The notes under the pieces: model-generated
Told to the model about the DNA's origin: nothing
Seen by the model: only the letters and a program-made list of their open reading frames with translations
The model's database searches: none
Source of the DNA: Bacilli bacterium
Lineage (GTDB): Bacteria; Bacillota_I; Bacilli_A; RF39; UBA660
NCBI GenBank assembly: GCA_017478105.1
Contig: JAFVEF010000022.1
Location: 1 to 48,732 of the forward strand
DNA length: 48,732 bases
Reading direction: 5' to 3'
Part shown: one piece after another, positions 8,528 to 17,574 of the stretch
Numbering within the stretch: position 1 is the stretch's first letter
How the letters are laid out: the number at the start of each line of letters is the position of its first letter
Translations under genes and position numbers: made by a program

Positions 8528-9469
8528 TTACTCTCCTCCTTTTATAATGGTTGTACCTGTTTTGCCATTTAATGCATCACGAGCTTTCTCTAAAGATGTA
8601 ATAATAGCCTTACCTTTATTAGAGTGTTCTAAATAATCAATACAAGCTTCTACCTTTGGTAACATAGAACCTGCAGCAAACTCTCCATTTTCTATATAAT
8701 GTTTAGCTTCATCAATAGTAATTTCATCTAAACTTTTTTCATTTTCCTGGCGGAAATTAATTTTTACTTGATCTATCGCAGTTAAAATAAGTAATATATC
8801 TGCCTCAATCTTACTAGCAAGCAAAGCACTAGTACGATCCTTATCAATAACGGCATCAACACCAGAATATCCACCTTCACCATCAGCAATAACTGGTATT
8901 CCACCGCCACCACATGTAACTACAATATTATGTTCTTCAATTAATTTTTTAATTGTTGCTAATTCGCAAATCTTTTTAGGTTTTGGAGATGCAACAACTC
9001 TTCTATATCCACGCCCAGCATCTTCTTTATAAATAAATCCACTTTCCTTAGCAAGTTTTTTTGCCATATCTTCAGAATAAAACTCACCAATTGGTTTAGT
9101 AGGATTAGAAAATCCAGGATCTTCAGGATCAACTTCAACTTGTGAAACAACAGTTACTACTCTTCTTCGCATATTGCGACTCTTAAATTCAGCTTCCATT
9201 GCTTGTTGCAAATGATAACCAATATAACCTTGTGACATAGCTCCACATTCTGCAAAAGGCATATCATCCTCTGTTGTAGTTGGATCAACATTCGCCATTG
9301 CATTAAAAATCATTCCTACCTGTGGACCATTACCATGAGTAATAACTACTTCATTTCCCATTTCAACTAAATCAACGAGACTCTTTGCCGTTGTTTTAAC
9401 AATTTCTAATTGTTCTTTAGGACTATTTCCTAAAGCATTTCCTCCTAATGCTACTACTATTCTACTCAT
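8528..9469 (-). CDS. arcC: Carbamate kinase
   Basis: Last enzyme of the arginine deiminase pathway: carbamoyl phosphate + ADP gives ATP, CO2 and ammonia. 313 aa, full length. The amino-acid-kinase fold is shown by '[10 protein letters not shown]' at the N-terminus, '[11 protein letters not shown]', 'CGGGGIPVI' and '[10 protein letters not shown]'. The start codon overlaps the arcB stop as ATGA, so translation is probably coupled. It is third in the arcA-arcB-arcC-antiporter operon. Confidence 0.96.
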   Translation of the reverse strand: MSRIVVALGGNALGNSPKEQLEIVKTTAKSLVDLVEMGNEVVITHGNGPQVGMIFNAMANVDPTTTEDDMPFAECGAMSQGYIGYHLQQAMEAEFKSRNMRRRVVTVVSQVEVDPEDPGFSNPTKPIGEFYSEDMAKKLAKESGFIYKEDAGRGYRRVVASPKPKKICELATIKKLIEEHNIVVTCGGGGIPVIADGEGGYSGVDAVIDKDRTSALLASKIEADILLILTAIDQVKINFRQENEKSLDEITIDEAKHYIENGEFAAGSMLPKVEACIDYLEHSNKGKAIITSLEKARDALNGKTGTTIIKGGE

Positions 9470-10455
9470 CTTAATGTCTCCAACATAACTGCTTTAATAG
9501 TATGAAGTCTATTTTCTGCTTCCTCAAATACTCTTGATTGGCTTGACTCAAATACTTCATCAGTTACTTCCATTTCAGAAATACCATATTTTTCAAATAT
9601 CTCTTTTCCAATTGTAGTACCAGTATTATGGAATGATGGTAAACAATGTAAGAATATAGCATTTTTCTTACAATTATCTAAAACAGTCTTATTTACTTGA
9701 TATGGTTTTAATAAATTAATTCTCTTTTCCCATAAACTAGGATCTTCACCCATAGATAACCATACATCAGTATATAAACAATCGGCATCCTTCGTACCTT
9801 CCATGATATCTTCATAAAAATTAATTGTACCACCAGTTTCTTTACATATTTCTTGGCATGTTTTAACTAATTCTTCTTCAGGAACTAATTCCTTTGGTGA
9901 ACAACATGCAAAATGCATTCCTAGTTTTGAACAAATAACCATTAATGAATTAGCTACATTGTTTCTAGCATCACCACAAAAAACTAATTTTTTTCCTTTA
10001 ACACTTCCAAATTCTTCCATAACAGTCATTATATCAGCTAACATCTGTGTAGGATGAAATTGATCAGTTAAACCATTCCAAACTGGTACTTTAGAATAAT
10101 CTGCTAAACTTTGTACAATATCTTGTCCAAATCCACGATATTCTATTCCTTCATACATAGAAGCTAAAACTCTTGCTGTATCAGCAATTGTTTCTTTTTT
10201 ACCCATTTGAGATCCAGTAGGTCCAAGATATGTAACTCCCATTCCTAAATCTTTAGCAGCAACTTCAAAAGCACATCTAGTTCTAGTTGAATCTTTTTCA
10301 AATATTAAAGCAACTTGTTTGCCCTTTAAATAATCGTGTCTTTGTCCATTTCTTTTAAATTCTTTTAATTTCATGGAAACATGTAAAAGGTATTCAATTT
10401 CCTCAGTAGTATAATCTAACAACTTTAAGAAATCTCTTCCTCTTAAATCTACCAT
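9466..10455 (-). CDS. arcB: Ornithine carbamoyltransferase, catabolic
   Basis: Converts citrulline and phosphate to ornithine and carbamoyl phosphate in the arginine deiminase pathway. 329 aa. '[13 protein letters not shown]' holds the STRTR carbamoyl-phosphate loop, '[14 protein letters not shown]' the HPTQ motif, and '[13 protein letters not shown]' the HCLP active-site cysteine region. The gene overlaps arcA by seven bases and arcC by four, and it stops at TGA. The catabolic role is inferred from this context; no other arginine biosynthesis genes are in the window. Confidence 0.96.
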   Translation of the reverse strand: MVDLRGRDFLKLLDYTTEEIEYLLHVSMKLKEFKRNGQRHDYLKGKQVALIFEKDSTRTRCAFEVAAKDLGMGVTYLGPTGSQMGKKETIADTARVLASMYEGIEYRGFGQDIVQSLADYSKVPVWNGLTDQFHPTQMLADIMTVMEEFGSVKGKKLVFCGDARNNVANSLMVICSKLGMHFACCSPKELVPEEELVKTCQEICKETGGTINFYEDIMEGTKDADCLYTDVWLSMGEDPSLWEKRINLLKPYQVNKTVLDNCKKNAIFLHCLPSFHNTGTTIGKEIFEKYGISEMEVTDEVFESSQSRVFEEAENRLHTIKAVMLETLR

Positions 10456-11696
10456 TCAACGTCCTCCCTTATAAGTGGCATACTCATACATCTTGGACCA
10501 CCACGTCCACGGGATAATTCAGCCCCATGAATTTCAATAACTTTAATTCCTTCTTGTTTTAATACTTCATTAGTTAAATTATTTCTGTCATATACAACAA
10601 CAACACCTGGTTCAATACATAAAGTATTAGATCCATCATTCCATTGTTCTCTTTCAGCACCAACTTTATCTCCTCCAGCACAAGGAATTAATTTAACTGG
10701 ATGATTTAAATATCTTTCTAGTATTTTATCAAGTGGTGCATTAATTTCTTTAACGATTAAATCTTCAAATGTTGTTGGATCAAAACCTTCAGTAATTTCA
10801 AATACTTGTAAAGTACCCATTATTCCTGGATGATATGTAAACGTATATTTATCAATTTGTGTAAATACAGTATCCAAATGCATAAATGCACGACTAGATG
10901 GAATATTAAAAGCTAAAACTGTATCAATCTTACAATCTAAGTTTTTAAAATAATTCTTTGCTAATTGATCAATTGCTTCAGGTTGAGTTCTTTGACTAAT
11001 ACCTATCGCAACAACATGATCATTTATATTTAATAAATCTCCACCTTCAGTATGCCATTCATAACTTCTATCATAATAACGACTTACATCACGAAAATCT
11101 GGATGATATTTAAAAATATATTCTGCATAAATTGTTTCACGATTTCTAGTTTCTGAATACATTTTATGTAAATCAATACCATTACCTACACTAGCAAAAT
11201 TATCTCTAGTAAAGTATAGGTTTGGCATTGGTGAAGCTATAAATTTATCTGGAGTTTGAACTACATCAACTAATGTCTTTTCAAAATCTCTCTTTTCATT
11301 ATAAATATCTCCAACTTGAATTCCTTCCATAGTTTGTAAAACTAATTGTTTTGGATCTTTAATATTATTTAAAAAGTTTCCTACTAACCTTTTATACTTC
11401 AAAGTGTTAATTCCTGCTTCTTCCATAAATTGTTTTATAAATTTAGCACGAACACCATCACTTTGTGCAATAACATCTGCCATTAAATCTTCTAAATAAA
11501 CAACTTCAACGCCGTTATCTTTTAAAGCTTGAGCAAATGCATCATGTTCTTTTTGTGCATCTAATAAAAAAGGAATGTCATCAAATAAAAGATCTTCTAA
11601 AGTATCTGGAGTTAAATTTAATAATTCATTTCCAGGTCTATGAAGTAATACTTTTTTTAATTTTCCAATTTCACTAGTAACATGTATACCCTTCAT
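10449..11696 (-). CDS. arcA: Arginine deiminase
   Basis: Hydrolyses arginine to citrulline and ammonia, starting a pathway that yields one ATP per arginine and raises pH. 415 aa, standard length. Family features are '[17 protein letters not shown]' at the start, '[17 protein letters not shown]', '[12 protein letters not shown]', '[12 protein letters not shown]' with its catalytic histidine, and the C-terminal '[15 protein letters not shown]' with the nucleophilic cysteine. First gene of the operon. GAGGAGG precedes the ATG and a clear promoter lies at 11728-11756. I see no ArgR or other regulator gene beside it. Confidence 0.97.
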   Translation of the reverse strand: MKGIHVTSEIGKLKKVLLHRPGNELLNLTPDTLEDLLFDDIPFLLDAQKEHDAFAQALKDNGVEVVYLEDLMADVIAQSDGVRAKFIKQFMEEAGINTLKYKRLVGNFLNNIKDPKQLVLQTMEGIQVGDIYNEKRDFEKTLVDVVQTPDKFIASPMPNLYFTRDNFASVGNGIDLHKMYSETRNRETIYAEYIFKYHPDFRDVSRYYDRSYEWHTEGGDLLNINDHVVAIGISQRTQPEAIDQLAKNYFKNLDCKIDTVLAFNIPSSRAFMHLDTVFTQIDKYTFTYHPGIMGTLQVFEITEGFDPTTFEDLIVKEINAPLDKILERYLNHPVKLIPCAGGDKVGAEREQWNDGSNTLCIEPGVVVVYDRNNLTNEVLKQEGIKVIEIHGAELSRGRGGPRCMSMPLIREDVEW

Positions 11697-11727
11697 CTTA
11701 TCCTCCTCTATTATCTATCATAAACTA

Positions 11728-11756
11728 ATTATACCACTAAAAAAATAAAAGTAAAC
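11728..11756 (-). promoter_or_regulatory. Promoter of the arc operon
   Basis: The minus strand has TATAAT at 11728-11733 with an upstream TGG (extended -10), and TTTACT/GTTTAC at -35 (11750-11756), 16-17 bases away. The ribosome binding site and arcA start follow about 30 bases downstream. Confidence 0.75.
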
Positions 11757-11757
11757 A

Positions 11758-11782
11758 TGAAAAAAAGCACCTACTGTGCTTT
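11758..11782 (-). terminator. Terminator after nfnB-like gene, spanning its stop codon
   Basis: Minus-strand hairpin with arms 11764-11770 and 11776-11782 and a five-base loop, then a T run. The gene's stop codon (11771-11773) lies in the loop. Confidence 0.85.
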
Positions 11783-13138
11783 ATTAACTTTATTAATTAT
11801 TTCTAATGCTGCCTTCTTACCAGCTTCCATTGCCAATATAACAGTTGCTGCTCCACTTACACAATCTCCACCTGCATAAACATTATCTAGTGAGGTCATA
11901 CCATCATCAACAACAATTAATCCTTTATCAGATAATTTAATATCAGAATGTTTTAAAGCTTCATGATTAGGACTTGTTCCAAGAGCCATAACAACCATAT
12001 CACAATCAACTACATGCTTACTATTCTCGTCCTCAGTAACACTACGTCTACCGTCTTCTCCAGCATCACCTAGTATCATATTAACAACTTCCATACCACA
12101 AACATTATTATCTTCATCTGCTAATATTTTTACTGGATTTTGTAATAAATCAAAAACAATGCCTTCTTCTTTAGCGTGCTCTACTTCCATTTTTCTGGCA
12201 GGTAATTCTTCTATACTTCTACGATACATTATATGAGCATCAACACCTAAACGCTTTAATGAACGAACTGCATCCATCGCCACGTTTCCTCCACCAATAA
12301 CATATGCTTTTTTAGCTTTTACTATAGGTGTTTTAGAATCATTTTTATATGCACCCATTAGATTTATACGAGTAAGTATTTCATTAGCTGAGAAAACTCC
12401 ATTACTATCTTCTCCTTCAATACCCATAAATCTAGGAAGTCCAGCACCAGTTCCTAAAAAGACAAAATCATATTCTTTTTGTAAATCAGAAATTGTTAAA
12501 CTATTACCAATTGGAACATCTAAATTAATCTTTACTCCAAGTTTTTCTAATCCTTCTACTTCTTTTAAAACAATACTTTTAGGTAATCTAAACTCAGGTA
12601 TTCCATAGGTTAAAACCCCACCTGCCTTATGTAAAACTTCAAATATAGTAACATCAAAACCTTCTTTTGCTAAATCTCCAGCACAAGTAAGACCACTAGG
12701 CCCACTACCAACAATCGCAACTTTATAACCATTTGCTTCTTTTTTAACAGTAGATAAAAGCTCATTTTTTAAAGCATAATCCGCAACATATCTTTCTAAT
12801 GATCCAATCGCAATTGCATCACTTTTAAATCCTTTTATACACATTGCTTCACATTGTTTCTCTTGGGGACAAACTCTACCACATACAGCCGGAAGAGAAC
12901 TAGATTTACTTATAACTTCATATGCTTTTTTTAAATCTTTATCCCTAATAGCTTTAATAAATTCTGGAATCATAATATTTACAGGACATCCTTTTACACA
13001 ACGAGGATTTTGACACTGTAAACATCTATTTGCTTCTCTTAAAGCCTCTTCATCATCATATCCTAATTCTACTTCACTAAAATTATTAACTCTTTCACTA
13101 GGATGTTGAACTCTAACTTTTACTTTTTCATCTTTCAT
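11771..13138 (-). CDS. NfnB/GltD-like FAD- and Fe-S-containing oxidoreductase subunit
   Basis: A 455-aa flavoprotein of the glutamate-synthase small-subunit family. 'CLQCQNPRCVKGCPV' and 'CGRVCPQEKQCEAMCIKG' bind [4Fe-4S] clusters. 'VAIVGSGPSGLTCAGDLA' is an FAD dinucleotide fold, 'AYVIGGGNVAMDAVRS' the NAD(P) fold, and 'VYAGGDCVSG' the C-terminal FAD motif. No large glutamate synthase gene is nearby. Instead its ATG overlaps (TAATG) the stop of an FAD/[2Fe-2S] protein gene, the arrangement of NfnAB/SudAB, which link NADH, NADPH and ferredoxin. I favour NfnB; a GltD-like role is the alternative. Confidence 0.85.
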   Translation of the reverse strand: MKDEKVKVRVQHPSERVNNFSEVELGYDDEEALREANRCLQCQNPRCVKGCPVNIMIPEFIKAIRDKDLKKAYEVISKSSSLPAVCGRVCPQEKQCEAMCIKGFKSDAIAIGSLERYVADYALKNELLSTVKKEANGYKVAIVGSGPSGLTCAGDLAKEGFDVTIFEVLHKAGGVLTYGIPEFRLPKSIVLKEVEGLEKLGVKINLDVPIGNSLTISDLQKEYDFVFLGTGAGLPRFMGIEGEDSNGVFSANEILTRINLMGAYKNDSKTPIVKAKKAYVIGGGNVAMDAVRSLKRLGVDAHIMYRRSIEELPARKMEVEHAKEEGIVFDLLQNPVKILADEDNNVCGMEVVNMILGDAGEDGRRSVTEDENSKHVVDCDMVVMALGTSPNHEALKHSDIKLSDKGLIVVDDGMTSLDNVYAGGDCVSGAATVILAMEAGKKAALEIINKVNKAQ

Positions 13139-13986
13139 TATTTTTCCTCCTTAGTTAATAATTTTTTCATTTCTTCAAATTTTTCTTTTTCTATATCACT
13201 ATAAGTTTTTAATCTTTTCATTACTAAGTCAAAATCAACTTTTGCCCCATCAAATTCAGGTCCATGTATACAAGCAAATTTAGGCTTTCCATCAACCATA
13301 CACCTACATGCACCACACATACCACTACCATCAACCATAATTGGATTCATACTAACAATGGTTTTAATATTATATTGTTTTGTAAGTTCACAAACACTTT
13401 TCATCATTATAACTGGCCCTATCGCAACAACAATATCATAGTCATTAATATATTTTTCCAAAATATCAGTAACTCTTCCTTTAGTACCAAAAGAACCATC
13501 ATCAGTTGCATATCTAATCTTAGAAGCAACTGCTTCAATTTCTTTTCTAATTAAAAATAGTGATGCATCTCTTGCTCCATATATAACATCAACATTTATA
13601 CCATGTTCTTTTAAATATTTTACTTGTGGATAAACAGGTGCAATACCAACTCCACCCGCAACATAACATATTCTTTTATCTTTATATTTTTCAGGTTCTA
13701 AACATATTTCATTAGGATTACCTAAAGGACCAGCAATACTAAATAAACTATCTTTAACCATAGATAATTCTAAAGTAGAAGCACCAACTACTTGATAAAT
13801 TAAATAAACAAGATCCTTTTCTCTATCAAAATCATAAATAGTAAGAGGAATTCTTTCACTATCTTCACTACTCATAACTATAACAAATTGTCCTGGTAAA
13901 CATTTCTTAACTACAAAAGGAGCTTCAACAACCATCAAATAAGAACTATCATTCAATTTTTTATTCTTTAAAACTTTATACATCAT
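13138..13986 (-). CDS. NfnA-like FAD/NAD-binding, [2Fe-2S] subunit
   Basis: Small partner subunit (282 aa) of the ferredoxin-NADP reductase / dihydroorotate-dehydrogenase electron-transfer type. 'GQFVIVMSSEDSERIPLTIYDF' is the FAD-binding barrel (RxPLT/S), 'YVAGGVGIAPVYPQVKYL' the NAD-binding motif, and 'MVDGSGMCGACRCMV...FACIHGPEFDG' the four-cysteine [2Fe-2S] site. Order and overlap with the downstream subunit match NfnA-NfnB, which bifurcates electrons between ferredoxin and NAD(P). Two adjacent ATGs (13986, 13983) share one GGTG-type site, so the exact start is uncertain by one codon. The upstream membrane protein gene ends ten bases earlier, so they are probably co-transcribed. Confidence 0.87.
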   Translation of the reverse strand: MMYKVLKNKKLNDSSYLMVVEAPFVVKKCLPGQFVIVMSSEDSERIPLTIYDFDREKDLVYLIYQVVGASTLELSMVKDSLFSIAGPLGNPNEICLEPEKYKDKRICYVAGGVGIAPVYPQVKYLKEHGINVDVIYGARDASLFLIRKEIEAVASKIRYATDDGSFGTKGRVTDILEKYINDYDIVVAIGPVIMMKSVCELTKQYNIKTIVSMNPIMVDGSGMCGACRCMVDGKPKFACIHGPEFDGAKVDFDLVMKRLKTYSDIEKEKFEEMKKLLTKEEK

Positions 13987-13996
13987 ATCACCAATC

Positions 13997-14743
13997 CTAA
14001 CTATTCTTCTTAAATAATTTAAATATTATATTTTGATCTATATTAAAAACAAAATAAAATAAACCAACAATTATACTAATTAAATCTAAATTTAAAAATA
14101 TTAAAAAGCTACATATAATACCTAAATATTTACTATAATCCATCTTCTGTTTATAACTATAAAGAGTATATCCCAGTAATAAAAATTGACCAACTACAAG
14201 TAATAAATCAACTATATTATTAAAATGAATTCTACCATTACTAATACCCATTATTACAATAAATATATTTAATACAAATACTATTCCCGTAACAATCATA
14301 GCTTTTTTTACAAAACCATTATCACTAATATCATTTTTAAACTCCACGGCAGGTCCCAATTCAATAGGAACAACTTCTTTGGTTTGAACAGGCTTAGTTA
14401 TAATATCTTTAATTAAATCAGACTCTTTCAAGGTAACTACTGGTTCCCATTTACTTCCAGCTGATGCAACAACTATTCCACAACAAACTATTAAACTATC
14501 GTTATTTACCATTGACCTAATACGTGGTCCATATAATCTTGCTGCTTCATATACTTCATTGTCATAGTTAAACATACTACCTTTGAAAAAAACTATTTTA
14601 TTATCAATTATATATCCTCTAACAATACTATCAAAATTAGATAAATCAAGTCCTAAAGATTCCATCCATTCTCTATGATCCATAGTATCATGAAAAACTA
14701 TCTTTACTTCTTTATTATATATTATAAATAATCCTCTCTTCAT
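13997..14743 (-). CDS. Membrane protein of unknown function with soluble N-terminal domain
   Basis: A 248-aa protein with a soluble N-terminal half of about 145 residues. It includes 'ARLYGPRIRSMVNNDSLIVCCGIVVASAGSKWEPVVTL' and is followed by about four hydrophobic segments (VIVTGIVFVLNIFIVIMG onward). I do not recognise a family. The start could be either of two adjacent ATGs (14746, 14743). The second has the better spacing to GGGTGG, and a TTG at 14755 is unlikely. It leads directly into the nfnA-like gene, so it may belong functionally with that pair, but nothing in the sequence proves this. Confidence 0.6.
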   Translation of the reverse strand: MKRGLFIIYNKEVKIVFHDTMDHREWMESLGLDLSNFDSIVRGYIIDNKIVFFKGSMFNYDNEVYEAARLYGPRIRSMVNNDSLIVCCGIVVASAGSKWEPVVTLKESDLIKDIITKPVQTKEVVPIELGPAVEFKNDISDNGFVKKAMIVTGIVFVLNIFIVIMGISNGRIHFNNIVDLLLVVGQFLLLGYTLYSYKQKMDYSKYLGIICSFLIFLNLDLISIIVGLFYFVFNIDQNIIFKLFKKNS

Positions 14744-14771
14744 CATACCACCCAATTATAATTATAAACTA

Positions 14772-14798
14772 AAAAAAATAGTATTTCTACTATTTTTT
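14772..14798 (-). terminator. Terminator after lepB, spanning its stop codon
   Basis: Minus-strand hairpin, arms 14775-14783 and 14788-14796 with a GAAA loop, then a T run. The lepB stop (14790-14792) is inside the arm. Confidence 0.85.
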
Positions 14799-15287
14799 AT
14801 TACCAAATCGACTAAATGGAAAAACTATTAAATTTGTTTTACCCTTTATTTGCTTTTTACTGAATTCTCCAAAGTAACGACTGTCTTTTGAATTTGTTCT
14901 GTTATCACCTAAAACAAAATAACCATTCTTTACTTTATAAGTAAAATCTTCAGTAACATCTTTTCCATATGGATCTTTAACTTGTTTACCATTTATATAC
15001 AATTTATTATTTTTATAAGATACTTCTTCTCCAGGTAAACCTATTATTCTCTTAACAATAGGTTCTCTGCCATCATCAACTACAACAATATCAAATCTTT
15101 TTACACCTTGAGTTCTAAAACCAATAATATTTAGTATCATTATATCTCCATCATGTAACGTAGAATACATACTACTACCATTTACTCTAATTGGACAAAT
15201 AACATATAATCTAATTAAAATTACAAATACTAATATAAAAACATAAGGTGTATATTCTTTAACAATTTTTTTCATTTTTGAATCCAT
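14790..15287 (-). CDS. lepB: Signal peptidase I (Ser/Lys type)
   Basis: Membrane-bound protease that removes signal peptides from secreted proteins. 165 aa. One N-terminal membrane segment (residues 14-30) is followed by the catalytic serine in 'VNGSSMYSTL' (Ser39) and the catalytic lysine in 'REPIVKRIIGLPGE' (Lys79). The C-terminal box 'NGYFVLGDNRTNSKDSRYFG' completes the family pattern. This is the bacterial Ser/Lys enzyme, unlike the Ser/His enzyme encoded at 40663-41820, so the cell has two types. It follows rplS, as in the usual Firmicutes order. Confidence 0.94.
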   Translation of the reverse strand: MDSKMKKIVKEYTPYVFILVFVILIRLYVICPIRVNGSSMYSTLHDGDIMILNIIGFRTQGVKRFDIVVVDDGREPIVKRIIGLPGEEVSYKNNKLYINGKQVKDPYGKDVTEDFTYKVKNGYFVLGDNRTNSKDSRYFGEFSKKQIKGKTNLIVFPFSRFGNKK

Positions 15288-15301
15288 AATTCAACCCCAT
15301 A

Positions 15302-15328
15302 TGAAAAATAAGGCTCATGGCCTTATTT
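15302..15328 (-). terminator. Terminator after rplS, spanning its stop codon
   Basis: Minus-strand hairpin with nine-base arms (15306-15314 and 15320-15328) and a short T tail. The rplS stop (15323-15325) lies in the upstream arm. Confidence 0.8.
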
Positions 15329-15667
15329 CTTTCCTCTTTCTTTAATACGATAAACTCCAGCCATACCTTTAAAGAATCCAAGTTTAGCACGTCTAACTTT
15401 ACCTTTGCGGATAACAGTGATTCCAGCTACTTTTGGGGAATTAATTGGGAATGTTCTCTCAACTCCAACTCCACTAGACATTTTACGTACAGTAAATGTC
15501 TCACTAACAGAAGAACCACGACGAGCAACAACTAAACCTTCATAGGCTTGGATACGTTCTCTTTTACCTTCAATAATCTTAACATCAACTCTAACTGTAT
15601 CTCCAACACGAAATTCAGGAATATTAGGATTAATTTGTTTTTCATTGATTTTATCAATAATATTCAT
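15323..15667 (-). CDS. rplS: Ribosomal protein L19
   Basis: Large-subunit protein at the 30S-50S interface. The 114-aa product shows the L19 pattern: 'PEFRVGDTVRVDVKIIEGKRERIQAYEGLVVARRG', 'FTVRKMSSGVGVERTFPINSP' and the C-terminal 'RRAKLGFFKG'. I choose ATG 15667, next to AGAGAGGAGAG, over the longer frame to 15793, which reads through the promoter. In most Firmicutes rplS directly follows trmD. Here four surface or unknown genes lie between the two, and rplS has gained its own promoter. Confidence 0.96.
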   Translation of the reverse strand: MNIIDKINEKQINPNIPEFRVGDTVRVDVKIIEGKRERIQAYEGLVVARRGSSVSETFTVRKMSSGVGVERTFPINSPKVAGITVIRKGKVRRAKLGFFKGMAGVYRIKERGKK

Positions 15668-15743
15668 AAGTTCTCTCCTCTCTATATATATTTCAAAATG
15701 ATCATAATCAAAAGATAAGCGGATCATTCCACTAACGAATATG

Positions 15744-15771
15744 ATTATATCATATTTTTGAAAAAAAGCAA
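15744..15771 (-). promoter_or_regulatory. Promoter of rplS
   Basis: The minus strand has TTGCTT (15766-15771), a 16-base spacer and TATAAT (15744-15749). The leader of about 70 bases contains a GGAATGATCC inverted repeat that could be part of an L19-type leader. I cannot confirm that RNA family from sequence alone. Confidence 0.7.
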
Positions 15772-15779
15772 CAAAAACA

Positions 15780-15805
15780 TAAAAAAAAGCCACCTTTCAG
15801 TGACT
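15780..15805 (-). terminator. Terminator after 15804-17459 gene, touching its stop codon
   Basis: Minus-strand hairpin AGTCAC/GTGGCT (15788-15793 and 15800-15805, one G-T pair) followed by eight T. The gene's stop (15804-15806) overlaps the upstream arm. Confidence 0.75.
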
Positions 15806-17459
15806 AATCTTCTTCATAAATAATATTTGTATCATCCCAATCTGCTGGTCTACCATTAACTACACTAAATTCTTCATTAGTAATGAATCCTAAAGTCTCA
15901 CCTGAACCAATATGCATCTTAAATCCTTGAGCTTTAGTAGGCATACCACCAAACATACCACCATAAGTTTGAATGTTTTCAAAATTTGCTTTACGAATAT
16001 CTAAATCTAATAAATTAGAACAGTTATAGAACATACCATCACAATGTAATAATTCTTCAGTTATGAAACTACTTAAATTTAATGATGTAAGGCCACTACA
16101 ATTTAAAAACATTTGACTCATATCAGTAACTTTACTAGTATCAAAACTACTTAAATCAAGAGTAGTTAATTTAACATCACCATTAAACATATCTTTCATA
16201 TTAGTAGCATTCTTAACATTAGCACCTTTTAAGTTCAACTCTTCTAATTGAGCTAATCCACCAAAAGCATATTCTAAGTTAGTAGCATAAGTTGTATTTG
16301 CAGCACTTAAATTCTTCAATACTGGAGCAACTCCATCAGTTAATTCCATAACAAGTCTAGCAACATCATAATTTGAAAAATTAAAACCGTTAATATTTAA
16401 ACTAGATAAATTTGGACAGCTACCAACAATTCCTTTAAAATTAGTAACTAAATTAGTATCAAAACTACTTAAATCCAAACTATTTAAATTAGCATCTCCT
16501 CTAAACATACCTTCCATAGAAGTTGTATAAGTTGTATCTAAATTATTATTAAATGAAATTTCTTCAACAGCAGGTACTGCAAATAAACTACTTGAATTTA
16601 CAGGAGCATATATAGCATATTTACTACCAATAGTTAATAATCCATCACTAACCCAAGCTTTAACACTTCCATCACCTAATTTAGAAACATCAACTGCTCC
16701 TTCAGGTAATTCTTGAACCTTAGAAATTACAATCTTATTATAACTATCAGTAACTAAATTTTTCCAATCATTACTTAAGAAACTTGCTTTGATTTTTAAA
16801 TCAGTATCAACACTAAAATTCATAGTAGCAGCTTCTGTTGCCTTAGTTATTACTGGTAGAGATACTGCAGCAAGTAAAACTAATACTAATAAACCATTCT
16901 TTTTACGTTTATAGAATACGTAAGAAACTCCACCAATTAAACTTATAAATAATATCATGTTCATTACATTATTTGCCGTACTAGGATTAATTAAAGTATT
17001 TGGCTTATCACTTAAATCAACTCTCATACTAACATGGTTTAAAGTACTATAAGTATCATTAGCATCTAAAGCATTCGCACTTGATAATTGATTTGCATAA
17101 CTAACACGTAAATAAACTGTATTTTCTTGTCCAGCTTCTAATAAAGGATCTCCTACTTCATAATCATATTTAACATTAGAAACTTGATTATTATCCGCAA
17201 TACCATCAATATAATAATTAACATCATCAGTATTCTTTAATGTTAACTTATATTTAATATAGTCTCCAACATCATAAAAATTAACATTAGAATTAACAGT
17301 TGTTCCAGAAACACTAGCTTCACCACTTACAACTACGTTTGGACTCTTTTCAACTTCCTCAATTCCTGTTAAAACTACTCCTTCACCTTCAGCATGTACA
17401 TTATAAACAGCAAAAATTCCAACTAAAACAATAAATAATAAATAAAATCTTTTTCTCAT
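15804..17459 (-). CDS. BspA-like (DUF285) leucine-rich repeat surface protein with internal membrane hairpin
   Basis: A 551-aa surface protein with an unusual two-part plan. Residues 1-23 are a signal peptide (cut near HAEGEG). Residues of about 40-155 form a beta-sandwich with the strand 'VGDYIKYKLTLKN'. Residues of about 158-185 look like a cell-wall sorting end: 'INPSTANN', a membrane segment and 'YKRKK'. Immediately after comes a second signal-like segment (GLLVLVLLAAVSLP). Residues of about 285-525 are BspA-type LRR repeats with 'LDLSSFDTSKVTDMSQMF' units, about six in all. BspA-like repeats mediate adhesion in other bacteria. The layout suggests a fusion of two secreted proteins. Confidence 0.8.
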   Translation of the reverse strand: MRKRFYLLFIVLVGIFAVYNVHAEGEGVVLTGIEEVEKSPNVVVSGEASVSGTTVNSNVNFYDVGDYIKYKLTLKNTDDVNYYIDGIADNNQVSNVKYDYEVGDPLLEAGQENTVYLRVSYANQLSSANALDANDTYSTLNHVSMRVDLSDKPNTLINPSTANNVMNMILFISLIGGVSYVFYKRKKNGLLVLVLLAAVSLPVITKATEAATMNFSVDTDLKIKASFLSNDWKNLVTDSYNKIVISKVQELPEGAVDVSKLGDGSVKAWVSDGLLTIGSKYAIYAPVNSSSLFAVPAVEEISFNNNLDTTYTTSMEGMFRGDANLNSLDLSSFDTNLVTNFKGIVGSCPNLSSLNINGFNFSNYDVARLVMELTDGVAPVLKNLSAANTTYATNLEYAFGGLAQLEELNLKGANVKNATNMKDMFNGDVKLTTLDLSSFDTSKVTDMSQMFLNCSGLTSLNLSSFITEELLHCDGMFYNCSNLLDLDIRKANFENIQTYGGMFGGMPTKAQGFKMHIGSGETLGFITNEEFSVVNGRPADWDDTNIIYEED

Positions 17460-17574
17460 AAACTATACACCTTCTATCTTACTAAATATATCATATCAAA
17501 AATCTCCAAAAATAACTATAATAAATTATTTTTTTTTAAATTATTAGACACCCTTTTACAATATTAAACACTAC

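Noticed and set aside
11771-13138. Glutamate synthase small subunit (gltD)
   Set aside because: No large subunit is nearby, and the overlap with an FAD/[2Fe-2S] subunit gene fits NfnAB better, although the fold is shared.
13264-13554. 96-codon plus-strand frame
   Set aside because: Antisense to the well-supported nfnA-like gene. Its product is rich in N, T, H and I, as expected from the reverse of AT-rich coding DNA.
15317-15535. 72-codon plus-strand frame
   Set aside because: Antisense to rplS and its terminator, with no ribosome site.
15668-15743. L19 ribosomal leader as a confident RNA feature
   Set aside because: There is a small inverted repeat but I cannot recognise the full conserved structure, so it is only mentioned with the promoter.
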